Shown: positions 19,861 through 30,241 of the stretch, one piece after another | Layout: each line of letters starts with the position of its first letter | How positions within the stretch are numbered: the first letter of the stretch is position 1 | Assembly (NCBI GenBank): GCA_027942475.1 | Contig: JAQFVP010000017.1 | Location: 1 to 33,082, forward strand | Direction of reading: 5' to 3' | Length of the DNA stretch: 33,082 bases | Source of the DNA: Simkania sp. | GTDB lineage: Bacteria; Chlamydiota; Chlamydiia; Chlamydiales; Simkaniaceae | Position numbers and translations under genes: made by a program | The notes under the pieces: generated by a model | Seen by the model: the letters and a program-made list of their open reading frames with translations, nothing else | Told to the model about the DNA's origin: nothing | Databases searched by the model: none

Positions 19861-20826
19861 TCATAGTAGCGTCTTGATGAGCTTTTCCAACTTGATTGTA
19901 TCGCGCGCAAAAAGGCGAATTCCCTCGGCGAGTTTCTCAGTCGCCATGGGATCCTCATTGACCATCCAACGAAACTGTTTCTCATCAATCGAGATTTTAT
20001 CCATTTCCAAGCTACTTGCTTTCTCTTTGGATAGCGCGCGGGGGACCTCTCCTTGCAAGGAGCTGAGCTCTTTGAGAAGTGGTGGGGCAATGGTTAATAA
20101 ATCACAACCGGCGAGCGCAATTATTTGATCGATGTTTCGGAAACTCGCTCCCATAATTTGTGTGTCATGCCCAAATTTTTTATAGTAGTAGAAAATCTTT
20201 TTCACCGAAATCACGCCGGGGTCTAATTCCGGAGGATAGACCTCTTTTCCCTCCCGTTTTTTATACCAATCAAAGATGCGACCGACAAAAGGGGAAATCA
20301 AGGTCGCTTTGGCCTGAGCGCAAGCAACAGCTTGCGCTAAACAAAACATCAACGTCATGTTGCAGTGAATCCCCTCCATCTCGAGTTGTTTTGCCGCCAA
20401 GACCCCCTCCCAGGTGGAGGCGAGTTTGAGCAGCACCCGATTTTTATCTATGCCTGCCTCTTTGTAAAGATCGATATATTGATGCGCTTTTTTGATGCTT
20501 CCCTCCACGTCAAAGGAAAGACGCGCGTCCACTTCGGTAGATACCCGGTGTGGAACAGTTTTGAGAATTTCCACTCCAAAATTGACGAAAATTTTTGCAA
20601 TAATCAAATCCAATGGATCAGCTCCCCCTTTGTTTTTGCCGTATTCAATCGCATCTTTGATCAGAGGCTTGTATTCTTCGAGTGCAGAGGCTTTTAGAAT
20701 AAGAGAGGGATTGGTGGTTGCATCCTGGGGTTGATACTTCTTAATTTCATCAATTTCCCCTGTATCGGCAACAAGTGTTGTCATCTTTTTGAGTTGATCG
20801 AGCTTTGATATGGGGGGCAGGGACAT
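19861..20826 (-). CDS. tal: Transaldolase (start likely 20826; track ORF opens at 20907)
   Basis: MSLPPISKLDQLKKMTTLVADTGEIDEIKKYQPQDATTNPSLILKAS, VSTEVDARLSFDVEGSIKKA, GIDKNRVLLKLASTWEGVLAAKQLE, ISPFVGRIFDWYKK. Confidence 0.97.
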   Translation of the reverse strand: MSLPPISKLDQLKKMTTLVADTGEIDEIKKYQPQDATTNPSLILKASALEEYKPLIKDAIEYGKNKGGADPLDLIIAKIFVNFGVEILKTVPHRVSTEVDARLSFDVEGSIKKAHQYIDLYKEAGIDKNRVLLKLASTWEGVLAAKQLEMEGIHCNMTLMFCLAQAVACAQAKATLISPFVGRIFDWYKKREGKEVYPPELDPGVISVKKIFYYYKKFGHDTQIMGASFRNIDQIIALAGCDLLTIAPPLLKELSSLQGEVPRALSKEKASSLEMDKISIDEKQFRWMVNEDPMATEKLAEGIRLFARDTIKLEKLIKTLL

Positions 20827-20963
20827 TTTTCTCAAGGGGTCTTTTTCAATTAAAACTGATATATAATCCCTTTTTGGATAAATTTCAAAGGAAGCGATTT
20901 GCCTCAAGCAACAGAGGTGTCATCCTGCTCGGCGGCCTCACTTGCCAATGGCAAAGGCAAATC

Positions 20964-21302
20964 TTATCCCGGACTCGGAGGAGTAATGGGCTCAGCGGGG
21001 GTGTTCACATTGGTAGAACCGGGGCGGGCCTCATTGCCTGCGCTGCGATGCACCAATCTCACAAGCACGCCAATTACTATGGCAGAAACGAGTCCCCAAC
21101 CAACCATAGACATACTCAATGATGAGTCAGATGTTGAGAGTGCGCGATATGTAGAGGCGTCTGGGCCCATTTCGTTTCTGTTTACACGATAGTCATGCGG
21201 GGATAAAGTATGGTCCTTTGCGCACAGGGGGGGGGCAGAAAGGAGGGAGGAGAGAGCAAAGATCCACCGAAGGACTCTTTTTTTACAGATCAAATGTACC
21301 AT
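20964..21302 (-). CDS. Small hypothetical membrane/exported protein
   Basis: 112 aa; N-terminal signal-like VLRWIFALSSLLSAPPLCAKD and a later TM segment SMVGWGLVSAIVIGVLVRLVH. Confidence 0.6.
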   Translation of the reverse strand: MVHLICKKRVLRWIFALSSLLSAPPLCAKDHTLSPHDYRVNRNEMGPDASTYRALSTSDSSLSMSMVGWGLVSAIVIGVLVRLVHRSAGNEARPGSTNVNTPAEPITPPSPG

Positions 21303-21607
21303 TTTTTTCGTCCCAAAATTGAAAAGTATATTTTATAAGAAAGAACCTTAAAGTCAAGGCGAGCTTTCCTCCCACACCTAAACGGGTGGGTTTTCCCCTT
21401 CATTTAGGATAAATTGCACTCTAACACAAACTGGGGATCTTGTGCCAAGCAAAACGGGGCGATTTGATCTCGCATAAAGTATTTTAATTCTATTTTGGGC
21501 AGAAAAATATAGGTCTCGAGAACACCCGGAATTTAAGAACTTGATTTTTACGGTTTTTTTTTGGATAATCTTGTGAACATTAAACTGGGCATACTCTGAA
21601 TTAAGCA

Positions 21608-22237
21608 ATGAAAACGACAAACACTGGAAGAGACAAAGTTAAAAAAATTTGCGACGTTCTCAAGAGGGAAACTCTCGACCCTGCCAAGAAAGAGGCGGAT
21701 GAGATCATCTGCCAGGCAAAAAAGGAGGCTTTGCAAATCACTGAGCAGGCAAAAAAACAGGCGCAGGCAATGCATCTAGAGGCGGAAAAACGGACTGCAG
21801 AAAAGCGAAGCGTGTTTGAGTCATCTATTCGATTGGCATGCAAAAAAAGCATAGCTACCCTCAAAGAGCAAATCGAAAATCACCTTTTTAATCCCGCGCT
21901 CGGCGCATGGATCGGCCAAAGTGCGCGTGATCCACGTCTTTTGGCCGATCTGATCGGGGCCATTGTCCGGGGCATCGAGAAAGAGGGGATAGACACCGAT
22001 TTGCATGCGCTGATTCCCTCTGCTGTCTCCATCGAAGCGGTCAACCGAGAATTATTGCAAGGGGTCATAGAGAAACTGCAGAGCAATAGCGTCCAAATTG
22101 GAGATTTTGAAGGGGGAGTCGAACTGAAAATTGCAAACCAAAACATTTCTATTGACATCACTGATAGTGCGCTCAAATCTCTCGTGGCACAGTTTGTCCG
22201 AGATGAGTTTCGCTCCGCAATCTTTGAAAAGGATTAG
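21608..22237 (+). CDS. atpE: V-type ATP synthase subunit E
   Basis: 209 aa; Ala/Glu/Lys-rich N-terminal coiled coil (AKKEADEIICQAKKEALQITEQAKKQ) and C-terminal E-subunit-like domain; first gene of the V-ATPase operon. Confidence 0.9.
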   Translation: MKTTNTGRDKVKKICDVLKRETLDPAKKEADEIICQAKKEALQITEQAKKQAQAMHLEAEKRTAEKRSVFESSIRLACKKSIATLKEQIENHLFNPALGAWIGQSARDPRLLADLIGAIVRGIEKEGIDTDLHALIPSAVSIEAVNRELLQGVIEKLQSNSVQIGDFEGGVELKIANQNISIDITDSALKSLVAQFVRDEFRSAIFEKD

Positions 22238-22241
22238 CTGC

Positions 22242-23012
22242 GTGCGTTATTTTTTTTTGGCAAGCTTTCTCCCTCCTCTATGCATTACCTCTCCCGCCGA
22301 AGTCAGTTTTTTCGGTTTGCTCTCTTTGTTTAAACAGAATATGAGCAATGCGGACCTAAAGAAAATTCAGGTCATTCGCAGCTTTATAGATCTGAAAAAT
22401 GTGAAAAGGCTCTTACAAAAAATCCCCTTGGATAGAAGGGGAAATATGAACGAAAAAGAATTAGATGAGGCAATTGTAACAAGAGAGGGGTTTCCCCCTT
22501 ATCTGTACGAACAGCTAGATCGCTACGATCAAGTTGCTGAAAAAGTGCGCCATTTCTCTAAGGTGTTAGCAGACTTTTTTCGAGAGATGGATACGAAAAA
22601 AGGGGGTTTTCTCCCCTTTTACTTTTCCTTTGAGAGGGAGTGGCGCCTCTTGATGATCGGGTTTAGATCGAAGAAAACCAATCGCAATCTCGCTAAAGAG
22701 CTGCAGTATGAAGATCTGCACGACCCTATAGTGGCCTACATTTTGGCTCAAAAAGATCACCCTCAGTTTGAATTTCCCCCAGATTATCGAGATCTGCAAG
22801 ATCAGCTAAAACAAATAGGCAATCGGCCCATGGAGCAATACAAAGCGCTTGCGACCTATCGGTTCAATAGGTGGATGGGGAGAATGGAAAAACACCCTTT
22901 TTCTGTTGATTACATCTTGGGTTATTTTGTCCAGTTCATGCTTGTCGAGGACTGGCACAGCTTGAGTGTTGAAAGGGGATGCGAAAAGCTCAATGAAGCC
23001 GTTGGAGAATAA
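22242..23012 (+). CDS. DUF2764-like protein (chlamydial CT309-type) in the V-ATPase operon
   Basis: In-frame GTG at 22242 gives VRYFFLASFLPPLCITSPAEVSF (DUF2764-like N-terminus; track ORF 22131.. is an upstream over-extension). Lies between atpE and atpA. Confidence 0.8.
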   Translation: MRYFFLASFLPPLCITSPAEVSFFGLLSLFKQNMSNADLKKIQVIRSFIDLKNVKRLLQKIPLDRRGNMNEKELDEAIVTREGFPPYLYEQLDRYDQVAEKVRHFSKVLADFFREMDTKKGGFLPFYFSFEREWRLLMIGFRSKKTNRNLAKELQYEDLHDPIVAYILAQKDHPQFEFPPDYRDLQDQLKQIGNRPMEQYKALATYRFNRWMGRMEKHPFSVDYILGYFVQFMLVEDWHSLSVERGCEKLNEAVGE

Positions 23013-24806
23013 TTGTCGGAAATGAGAGGAACGCCCATGGATAAGCAAGAGGAAAAAAGATCAACTGGGAAAGTGGTCAAGGCCTTTGGAAACTTGGTGC
23101 ACGTGCGGTTTGAGGGGCATGTGAAACAAGGGGAAGTGGCTATGATCGAAGTGGAAGATGTGCAGCTAAAAGCGGAAGTAATTGAAATTTCAGAAGATAT
23201 TGCCAAACTGCAAGTGTTTGAAGATATACACGGCGTGCAGCTTGCAACTCCTGTCCACTTTTCTTATGCCCTTCTCGAAGCAGAGTTAGGTCCTGGACTG
23301 CTCAGCTCTGTTTTTGACGGGCTGCAAAACCCACTGGCAAAAGTAGCCGATGCTTCGGGGCTGTTTTTAGAAAGAGGGCTCGCTCTGCCACCGCTTGACC
23401 GTGAAAAACATTGGACCTACCACCCCACCTCCAAAGTGGGCGCTGCTTTGCGCCGCGGGGATGAAATAGGGACAACAACAGAAGGGAGATTTTTGCATAA
23501 AATTATGTGCCCCTTTTCCATGCAAGGCACATGGAAAATTACTTGGCTCGCTGAGCCCGGCTCTTACACAATTGACACAGTGATCGCAAGAGCCGCAGAT
23601 GAAAAAGGGAATGAGCGGGAAATTACAATGATGCAAAAATGGCCTGTAAAAATCCCTTTGATGGAGGGAAAAAAGGTAAAAGCGACCAAGATGATGGACA
23701 CGGGCCTTAGAATCATCGACACGCAGTTTCCCATCCTTAAAGGGGGAACCTTTTGTACTCCCGGCCCCTTTGGGGCGGGGAAAACCGTGTTGCAGCACGA
23801 TCTATCTAAATTTTCTTCTGTAGACCTCGTCGTTGTTACGGCTTGTGGAGAGCGTGCAGGAGAGGTGGTGGAGGTGCTCAAAACCTTTCCTCATCTAGTT
23901 GATCCACACACAAACGAGTCCCTCATGACGCGCACAGTGATTATCTGCAACACCTCTTCGATGCCCGTGGCCGCGCGGGAAGCTTCTGTCTATATGGGGG
24001 TAACTGTTGCTGAATACTACAGGCAAATGGGATTTGATGTTCTCCTTTTGGCTGACTCAACATCCCGTTGGGCCCAGGCGATGAGGGAAATGTCGGGTCG
24101 GTTGGAGGAGATTCCAGGGGAGGAAGCGTTTCCCGCTTATTTAGCCTCCCGGATTGCCAATTTCTACGAGCGATCTGGCGTAATCTCGATGAAAAATGGA
24201 CAGAAAGGGTCGGTGACAATTGCTGGAACCGTCTCTCCTGCAGGGGGAAATTTTGAGGAGCCGGTTACTCAAGCAACGTTGGCCTCGGTCGGCGCTTTTT
24301 TAGGACTGTCCCGCCAGCGTTCAGATGCACGTAAATATCCCGCTATTGACCCGTTGCTCTCTTGGTCTAAATATATCGATGCCGTCGGAGAAGATCTGAG
24401 CTCGGTCGTCGAAGGGTGGGCTGAGAAAAACCAAAAAGCGGTCCATATTTTGAAAAGGGGAGATGAAATTGGCAAGAGGATCGAAGTGGTAGGAGAGGAA
24501 GGGGTCACCGTCGATGATATGGTGCTCTTTTTAAAATCTGAGTTGTATGAATTTAGCTATTTACAGCAAAACGCTTTTGATAAAGAGGATGCCTATTGTC
24601 CTCTCAAAAGGCAGATTGCGCTGTTTGGTTTGATGCAAAAGATTTTTGATTTGCATTTTTCGTTTCACGGTGCAAATGAAGCGCGTAGCTTTTTTTTGGA
24701 GCTGCAAAGTGATATTAAAAATATGAACTTTATGCCCTTTGAGTCAGAGAGGTACCAAAGCGCTTTTTCTGCCATTGAGCTTAGGTTAGAGCGAGCTACT
24801 GCGTAG
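23013..24806 (+). CDS. atpA: V-type ATP synthase catalytic subunit A
   Basis: 597 aa (true start may be the ATG at 23037); [72 protein letters not shown]. Confidence 0.97.
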   Translation: MSEMRGTPMDKQEEKRSTGKVVKAFGNLVHVRFEGHVKQGEVAMIEVEDVQLKAEVIEISEDIAKLQVFEDIHGVQLATPVHFSYALLEAELGPGLLSSVFDGLQNPLAKVADASGLFLERGLALPPLDREKHWTYHPTSKVGAALRRGDEIGTTTEGRFLHKIMCPFSMQGTWKITWLAEPGSYTIDTVIARAADEKGNEREITMMQKWPVKIPLMEGKKVKATKMMDTGLRIIDTQFPILKGGTFCTPGPFGAGKTVLQHDLSKFSSVDLVVVTACGERAGEVVEVLKTFPHLVDPHTNESLMTRTVIICNTSSMPVAAREASVYMGVTVAEYYRQMGFDVLLLADSTSRWAQAMREMSGRLEEIPGEEAFPAYLASRIANFYERSGVISMKNGQKGSVTIAGTVSPAGGNFEEPVTQATLASVGAFLGLSRQRSDARKYPAIDPLLSWSKYIDAVGEDLSSVVEGWAEKNQKAVHILKRGDEIGKRIEVVGEEGVTVDDMVLFLKSELYEFSYLQQNAFDKEDAYCPLKRQIALFGLMQKIFDLHFSFHGANEARSFFLELQSDIKNMNFMPFESERYQSAFSAIELRLERATA

Positions 24807-24816
24807 AGGAAGAGGA

Positions 24817-26115
24817 ATGAAAAAAGTATACGATAGAATTGTCGACATCCGCGGAAATTTGATCACCGTGATGGCAAACAAAGTCAAGATCGGAGAAATG
24901 GGGAGCGTTGAGCGGAAAAACGGGCAGGTTACATGGGCTTCTGTGCTTAGCATCGAAGGGGAAAAAGTGACTTTGCAGACATTTGAAAATCCGCGTGGAA
25001 TCTCAACCGGGGATCGGGTTAGTTTTTTAAGTCATCGGATGAGGGCTACCTGTGGCCCCTCACTGATGGGCAGACGCCTAGATGGATCAGGTCGTCCCAT
25101 CGATGATGGCCCTTCAGTGATAGGGGAAAAAGTGGACATTGGGCGCCCCTCATTTAATCCAGTGAAAAGGGTTGTTCCGCACCAGATCGTCAACACCAAC
25201 ATTCCGATGATCGATGTGTTTAACTGTTTGGTAAAATCGCAAAAAATCCCTATTTTTTCCATCGCCGGTGAGCCGTACAATGCGCTCTTGATGCGTATCG
25301 CCAACCAAACGGACGCCGATATTGTCATTATCGGAGGGTTAGGGCTTCGCTACGATGACTACCAAGCGTTTATCGATAACTCTGAAAAATCTGGTTCGAT
25401 AGAAAAAACGATCATGTTCATACACAAGGCCACTGAACCTGCTGTGGAGTGTATGCTCGTGCCCGACATGGTACTTGCTTGCGCTGAAACATTCGCCGTG
25501 CAAGGAAAAAATGTGCTCGTCTTGCTTACCGACATGACCGCTTTTGCCGATGCGATCAAAGAGATCATGATTACTATGGATCAGGTGCCTTCAAACCGAG
25601 GTTATCCCGGATCCCTGTATTCTGATTTGGCCGCTCGTTACGAAAAAGCGGTCGACATCGATGGAAGCGGATCAATTACCCTGATTTCTGTGACAACCAT
25701 GCCGGGCGGTGATGTCACCCACCCTGTGCCGGATAACACCGGCTACATTACCGAGGGACAATTTTATTTGCACGGAGGGAGGATTGATCCATTTGGCTCT
25801 CTTTCCCGTTTGAAACAACAGGTGATTGGAAAAGTAACCCGTGAAGATCACGGATATGTCGCCAATGCCCAAATTCGCCTGTATGCCGAATCGAACAAGG
25901 CCAAAGAGAGAGAGGCGATGGGATTTCGCCTATCCGATTGGGATCATAAACTCATCGAATTTTCCCGTCTGTTTGAAGAGCGCATGATGAACCTCCAAGT
26001 AAACATCTCTCTTGAACAAGCACTCAATTTAGGGTGGACTACCCTTGCCGAGTGTTTTGAGCCCCACGAAATTGGGGTGAAAAAGGGAATCGTCGATAAA
26101 TATTGGCCGAAATAG
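24817..26115 (+). CDS. atpB: V-type ATP synthase subunit B
   Basis: 432 aa; [19 protein letters not shown] (degenerate P-loop), [69 protein letters not shown]. Confidence 0.97.
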   Translation: MKKVYDRIVDIRGNLITVMANKVKIGEMGSVERKNGQVTWASVLSIEGEKVTLQTFENPRGISTGDRVSFLSHRMRATCGPSLMGRRLDGSGRPIDDGPSVIGEKVDIGRPSFNPVKRVVPHQIVNTNIPMIDVFNCLVKSQKIPIFSIAGEPYNALLMRIANQTDADIVIIGGLGLRYDDYQAFIDNSEKSGSIEKTIMFIHKATEPAVECMLVPDMVLACAETFAVQGKNVLVLLTDMTAFADAIKEIMITMDQVPSNRGYPGSLYSDLAARYEKAVDIDGSGSITLISVTTMPGGDVTHPVPDNTGYITEGQFYLHGGRIDPFGSLSRLKQQVIGKVTREDHGYVANAQIRLYAESNKAKEREAMGFRLSDWDHKLIEFSRLFEERMMNLQVNISLEQALNLGWTTLAECFEPHEIGVKKGIVDKYWPK

Positions 26116-26122
26116 ACAGTCT

Positions 26123-26752
26123 ATGGCGCAGATCAAATTTACAAAAAACGAACTCAGAGACCAACAATACAAACTCAGTCAATTGCGCAAGTATTTACCT
26201 ACTTTGCAATTGAAAAAGAGCATGCTGCAGGTAGAGGTCAACCAAGCGATTTGTGAAATCGAAGAGCTGCGCCGTGCATACGCAGAGGAAAAAGAGGAAA
26301 ACAAGCAATTTGCCTCCCTTTTAACCGATCCCGAATCTCTCGTCCTCTTTGAAGGAACGAGGGTAATTGAAATAGAAAAGCGGTATGAAAATATTGCGGG
26401 CGCCGACATCCCTTATCTCGAAAAAGTGGTATTCGCAAAAGTAAGTTACTCACTCTTTGATACCCCTCTTTGGGTAGACAGTGCTCTCAGCTCTTTGCGC
26501 GCACTTGTGATTGCGAAACAAAAAATTTATCTAGCTGAAGAGAAGAAGAAGATACTGGAAAAGGAGCTGCGAGAAGTCTCGATTCGAGTCAATTTGTTTG
26601 AAAAAATCATGATCCCACGGACAGAGAGCACGATTAAAAAGATTAGAGTTTTTTTAAGTGACCAAGAGCTGGCATCGGTTGCACAAGCAAAAGTTGCCAA
26701 AAATAAGATTGTCCAGAGAAAAGCTAGAGAAAAACAGCAGATGGTATCATGA
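26123..26752 (+). CDS. atpD: V-type ATP synthase subunit D
   Basis: 209 aa long coiled coil; start KFTKNELRDQQYKLSQLRKYLPTLQLKKSMLQVEV; end RTESTIKKIRVFLSDQELASVAQAKVAKNKI. Confidence 0.95.
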   Translation: MAQIKFTKNELRDQQYKLSQLRKYLPTLQLKKSMLQVEVNQAICEIEELRRAYAEEKEENKQFASLLTDPESLVLFEGTRVIEIEKRYENIAGADIPYLEKVVFAKVSYSLFDTPLWVDSALSSLRALVIAKQKIYLAEEKKKILEKELREVSIRVNLFEKIMIPRTESTIKKIRVFLSDQELASVAQAKVAKNKIVQRKAREKQQMVS

Positions 26753-28677
26753 TCATTCCTTTAAGAAAATATCTCTTCCTCGGTGTGAAAGAGGACATGA
26801 GCTCCTTTTTCCAAAAAGCGCAAAAAGAGGGGTTTATTGAGTTTATTCGGCCCGGTAAGCAACATGGTCTGCCCCTCTTAGAAAAGCAGCAAAAAATAGT
26901 GGAAGCGCTCAAAATACTGCGCACGGTGCCTAAATGTAAGCAGCGTCGCCTCATTGAAAAGATCGATCCATTTGAACTAGCAGAAAGTATTATCGCCAAT
27001 AAAAAACAGCTAGAAAAGCTTTTGGAAAATCAAAGACTTTTCGAGGCAGAAATTGTTCGCCTCACCCCTCTTGGAGATTTTTCTCTGTCTGATATTCGGG
27101 ATATAGAAAGGAAGGGGCGCAGGCGGATCCAATTTTTTTGCATTAAAAAATCGAATATCAAAAAAGCTACCCCCCCAGATCATCTCATCTATCTAAATAG
27201 TGAATATGACATGGACTATTATATGAGTCTGAGCAAACGGGTGGAAAGCTTTCCCAAAATGATCGAAATGCATGTTGAAAAATCGCTATCCGACATAGAA
27301 AAGGGAGCGCTTGCCCTCAAGCGAGAGATCAAAGAGTATGAACACAAGCTCAGAGAAGCTGCTGTGTATATGAGTTATTTAAAAAAGCATCTAATTGAGC
27401 AAATCAATCGGGATCAGCTTGAGTGCGCTGCAAATAGCACTCAAAACTACATGGATGATCGTTTATTTGCTGTCGAAGGGTGGGTCCCAGAAAATCGGAT
27501 GCATTCCCTATTTCCTCTGTTAGAAAATTTGGGAATCCACGCAGAAGAAACTTTGATTGAAAAGGGGGAAAGGATCCCTACTTGTATGGAAAATCAAAAC
27601 TTTGGGAAAGTGGGAGAGGATCTCGTACACATCTATGACGTTCCCTCTGCAGATGATAAAGATCCCTCTCAATGGGTTTTCTGGTCTTTTGCCCTTTTTT
27701 ACGCCATGATTATTTCTGATGCGGGCTACGGACTTGTTTATTTAGCACTTGCGCTGTTTTTACAAAAGAGGTTTACAAGTGGGGCAAGTAGTCTCAAACG
27801 AGTGCTTCGATTGTTTAAAGTCCTTTCTGTGAGCGTGATCATATGGGGGGTGCTGGCGGGCTCTTATTTCGGCATCTATGTCCAACCAAAAAACCCCATC
27901 AATCAGGCTTCCTTGCTCCATATTTTGACCGTCAAGCAGGCAAAATACATGATTGAGTCCCAAGATGAAAACTATCGAGAGGCGCTGCAGCTGTTTCCGA
28001 ACCTCCAAGATATCAAAGATCCAGAAACATTTTTACAAAAGGGGAAGAGGATTGAGGTAGGGGGCCGGATAAAATATGCTCTATACGATGATTTGAAAGA
28101 TGGCATTTTTATGGAGCTTTCGCTCCTTGTAGGGGTGATTCACATCTGTTTATCCCTAATCAGATACGCTAGGCGCCACTACGCCGGGGTCGGGTGGGTC
28201 CTCGCCATCATAGGGGGATACCTTTATTTTCCCCAAATTTTGGGATCGACCTCTTTGCTTCACTTTTTAGGGTGGATCCCCAAACAGGCCGCTTTTGAAG
28301 TGGGCTTTCAGCTGCTTGTGGGAGGAGCCGGTTTGGCTATCTTGCTCGCCTTGATCCAAAACCGCTGGAAAGGACTAGTTGAAATCACAAAGCCGATCGA
28401 AATCTTTGCCGATGTGCTCTCTTACCTCCGCCTTTATGCGCTTGGTCTTGCCGGAATGATTCTTGCCGAAACGTTTAATGGAATGGGTGAAAGACTCCAT
28501 TTTGCCCTCGGATTTTTTGTGATCTTGCTCGGACACACAACAAATATTGCAATAGGGATGATAGGGGGAACCATTCACGGTTTACGCCTCAATTTCATCG
28601 AATGGTACCATCACTGCTTTGGTGGTGGGGGCAAGCGATTTCATCCCTTAAAATTATTACAAGTTAAAGGAGATTAA
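26749..28677 (+). CDS. atpI: V-type ATP synthase subunit I
   Basis: 642 aa; soluble N-half then TM C-half with EIFADVLSYLRLYALGLAGMILAETFN (conserved Arg) and FIEWYHHCFGGGGKRFHPL; ATGA overlap with atpD. Confidence 0.96.
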   Translation: MIIPLRKYLFLGVKEDMSSFFQKAQKEGFIEFIRPGKQHGLPLLEKQQKIVEALKILRTVPKCKQRRLIEKIDPFELAESIIANKKQLEKLLENQRLFEAEIVRLTPLGDFSLSDIRDIERKGRRRIQFFCIKKSNIKKATPPDHLIYLNSEYDMDYYMSLSKRVESFPKMIEMHVEKSLSDIEKGALALKREIKEYEHKLREAAVYMSYLKKHLIEQINRDQLECAANSTQNYMDDRLFAVEGWVPENRMHSLFPLLENLGIHAEETLIEKGERIPTCMENQNFGKVGEDLVHIYDVPSADDKDPSQWVFWSFALFYAMIISDAGYGLVYLALALFLQKRFTSGASSLKRVLRLFKVLSVSVIIWGVLAGSYFGIYVQPKNPINQASLLHILTVKQAKYMIESQDENYREALQLFPNLQDIKDPETFLQKGKRIEVGGRIKYALYDDLKDGIFMELSLLVGVIHICLSLIRYARRHYAGVGWVLAIIGGYLYFPQILGSTSLLHFLGWIPKQAAFEVGFQLLVGGAGLAILLALIQNRWKGLVEITKPIEIFADVLSYLRLYALGLAGMILAETFNGMGERLHFALGFFVILLGHTTNIAIGMIGGTIHGLRLNFIEWYHHCFGGGGKRFHPLKLLQVKGD

Positions 28678-28679
28678 CA

Positions 28680-29105
28680 ATGAGTTTTGATATGATTGGT
28701 CCGGCCCTTGCCTTGGCACTTGGCTGCATAGGAAGTGCCATTGGATGTGGAATTGCCGGAATGGCTTCACACGGGGTGATGAGTCGCGTGGATGAAAACC
28801 ACGGAAAGTTTATTGGAATGTCAGTGTTGCCCTCCTCACAGGCAATTTATGCATTTATTTTGATGATTTTGATGCGCAAAGCAATACTTGCAAAAACGCT
28901 CACTGCATGGAATGGGATCGGAATTGGAGCCTCTGTTGGCCTGGCCATCATGCTCTCATCCATCTACCAAGGGATGTGTGCGGCCACGGGAATTCAAGCC
29001 TCGGCCAAGCAGCCAGGTATTTACGGAAAATGTTTCACAGCGCTCGGCATCGTTGAGTCATTTTCACTGTTTGCGTTTGTCTTTGCCTTGATGCTCATTC
29101 CCTAA
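28680..29105 (+). CDS. atpK: V-type ATP synthase subunit K (membrane rotor)
   Basis: 141 aa, 4 TM double-hairpin; VLPSSQAIYAFILM, SSIYQGMCAATGI, LGIVESFSLFAFVFALMLIP (ion-binding Glu). Confidence 0.96.
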   Translation: MSFDMIGPALALALGCIGSAIGCGIAGMASHGVMSRVDENHGKFIGMSVLPSSQAIYAFILMILMRKAILAKTLTAWNGIGIGASVGLAIMLSSIYQGMCAATGIQASAKQPGIYGKCFTALGIVESFSLFAFVFALMLIP

Positions 29106-29206
29106 CTTGTGCCTGCTTTTTTTCTTGGACAGGCCTTAGAATAGGAAGAGTAGATCAAAAAGAAGGAGAGCTCCTTGAGCTTTTAAAAAGTTATATACTC
29201 AATGGT

Positions 29207-30226
29207 CTATGCCTGGGCAAGCAAAAGTTGTTCGCGCGTAGACCTTTGCAAAATGTCCTCTAGGTCTGTTTCCCTTCCATGTATCTTGAGATGACAATAT
29301 ATATAGCCAATAGTCAGACTTATTTTCTTTAATTCTTCCTCATCTTCATAGCCCAACTCTTGCAAAGTTTTGCCTTCTTGAGCAGATACCTTTTCGATCT
29401 GTTCACGCCCTTTTTGTATCGCCAAATCATCAATTTTTTTATGTGTTTCATATACATATTTTAACGTCTCGACAAGGCGACTTGCAGTAGTTTTAAGCAT
29501 AGCGTCCTTTGCTTGACCCTTTCGATAAATGATCGCCTCTTGTTCCTGTGGCTCCATTTCTTTGTTTATGCCCAATTTGTGCGCTAATGTGTCAATACGA
29601 TCTTTGCACCTGTTTGCTACATCTTGTAGTTGATCCTGAATAAAACTGTACCCCTCTTCGACCATCTTGCTGTAGGGCATATGCTTGAGATTTTCTAAAT
29701 GCTGCGACCTTGTCTCTTTTGTCATTACCTCCGTCGTCCATACCTCTCTACCTGTATCTCGATTATATTTTGCGATTTCTCTTGTATCATCCCAATCTAG
29801 GTGCTCATGTAATATGTGATCATACATATAGGAAAGCTTGTTTATTTTGGATTGTGTATCCAAGTTTAGCTGATCGAGTATGCGGTGCAAGTGTTCTTTT
29901 TTATTTGGGTGCTCTCTGAAATTTTGGTATAAATCGGACACTCCGAGAGCCAAAACAAGCAGGCCTCCGCTGAAAAAACTACCCGCCCACAAAGCGACTC
30001 TGCCGGCTGTGTTAAGCCAAGTGTCCCCTTGATGAAATTTATAGAGACTCATTTTAGGGTATTTGTACACCGGCGTTATTTTATTGATTGTGGTGCACAA
30101 TCCTTTAACAAAGTTTCCATACACTTGCGCGGTAGTGTTATCCAGACGTTCTTTATCGGAAATTGGTATATAGCTTGAAGAACTATAAATTGGACTAATT
30201 TTATTTGAATTAATAATACTATGCAT
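29207..30226 (-). CDS. Hypothetical protein, tandem paralog family member A
   Basis: 339 aa; PKMSLYKFHQGDTWLNTAGRVALWAGSFFSGGLLVLALGVSDLYQ plus C-terminal KGREQIEKVSAQEGKTLQELGYEDEEELKKISLTIGYIY; shared with neighbours. Confidence 0.8.
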   Translation of the reverse strand: MHSIINSNKISPIYSSSSYIPISDKERLDNTTAQVYGNFVKGLCTTINKITPVYKYPKMSLYKFHQGDTWLNTAGRVALWAGSFFSGGLLVLALGVSDLYQNFREHPNKKEHLHRILDQLNLDTQSKINKLSYMYDHILHEHLDWDDTREIAKYNRDTGREVWTTEVMTKETRSQHLENLKHMPYSKMVEEGYSFIQDQLQDVANRCKDRIDTLAHKLGINKEMEPQEQEAIIYRKGQAKDAMLKTTASRLVETLKYVYETHKKIDDLAIQKGREQIEKVSAQEGKTLQELGYEDEEELKKISLTIGYIYCHLKIHGRETDLEDILQRSTREQLLLAQA

Positions 30227-30241
30227 TTTTAATAAAAAATT

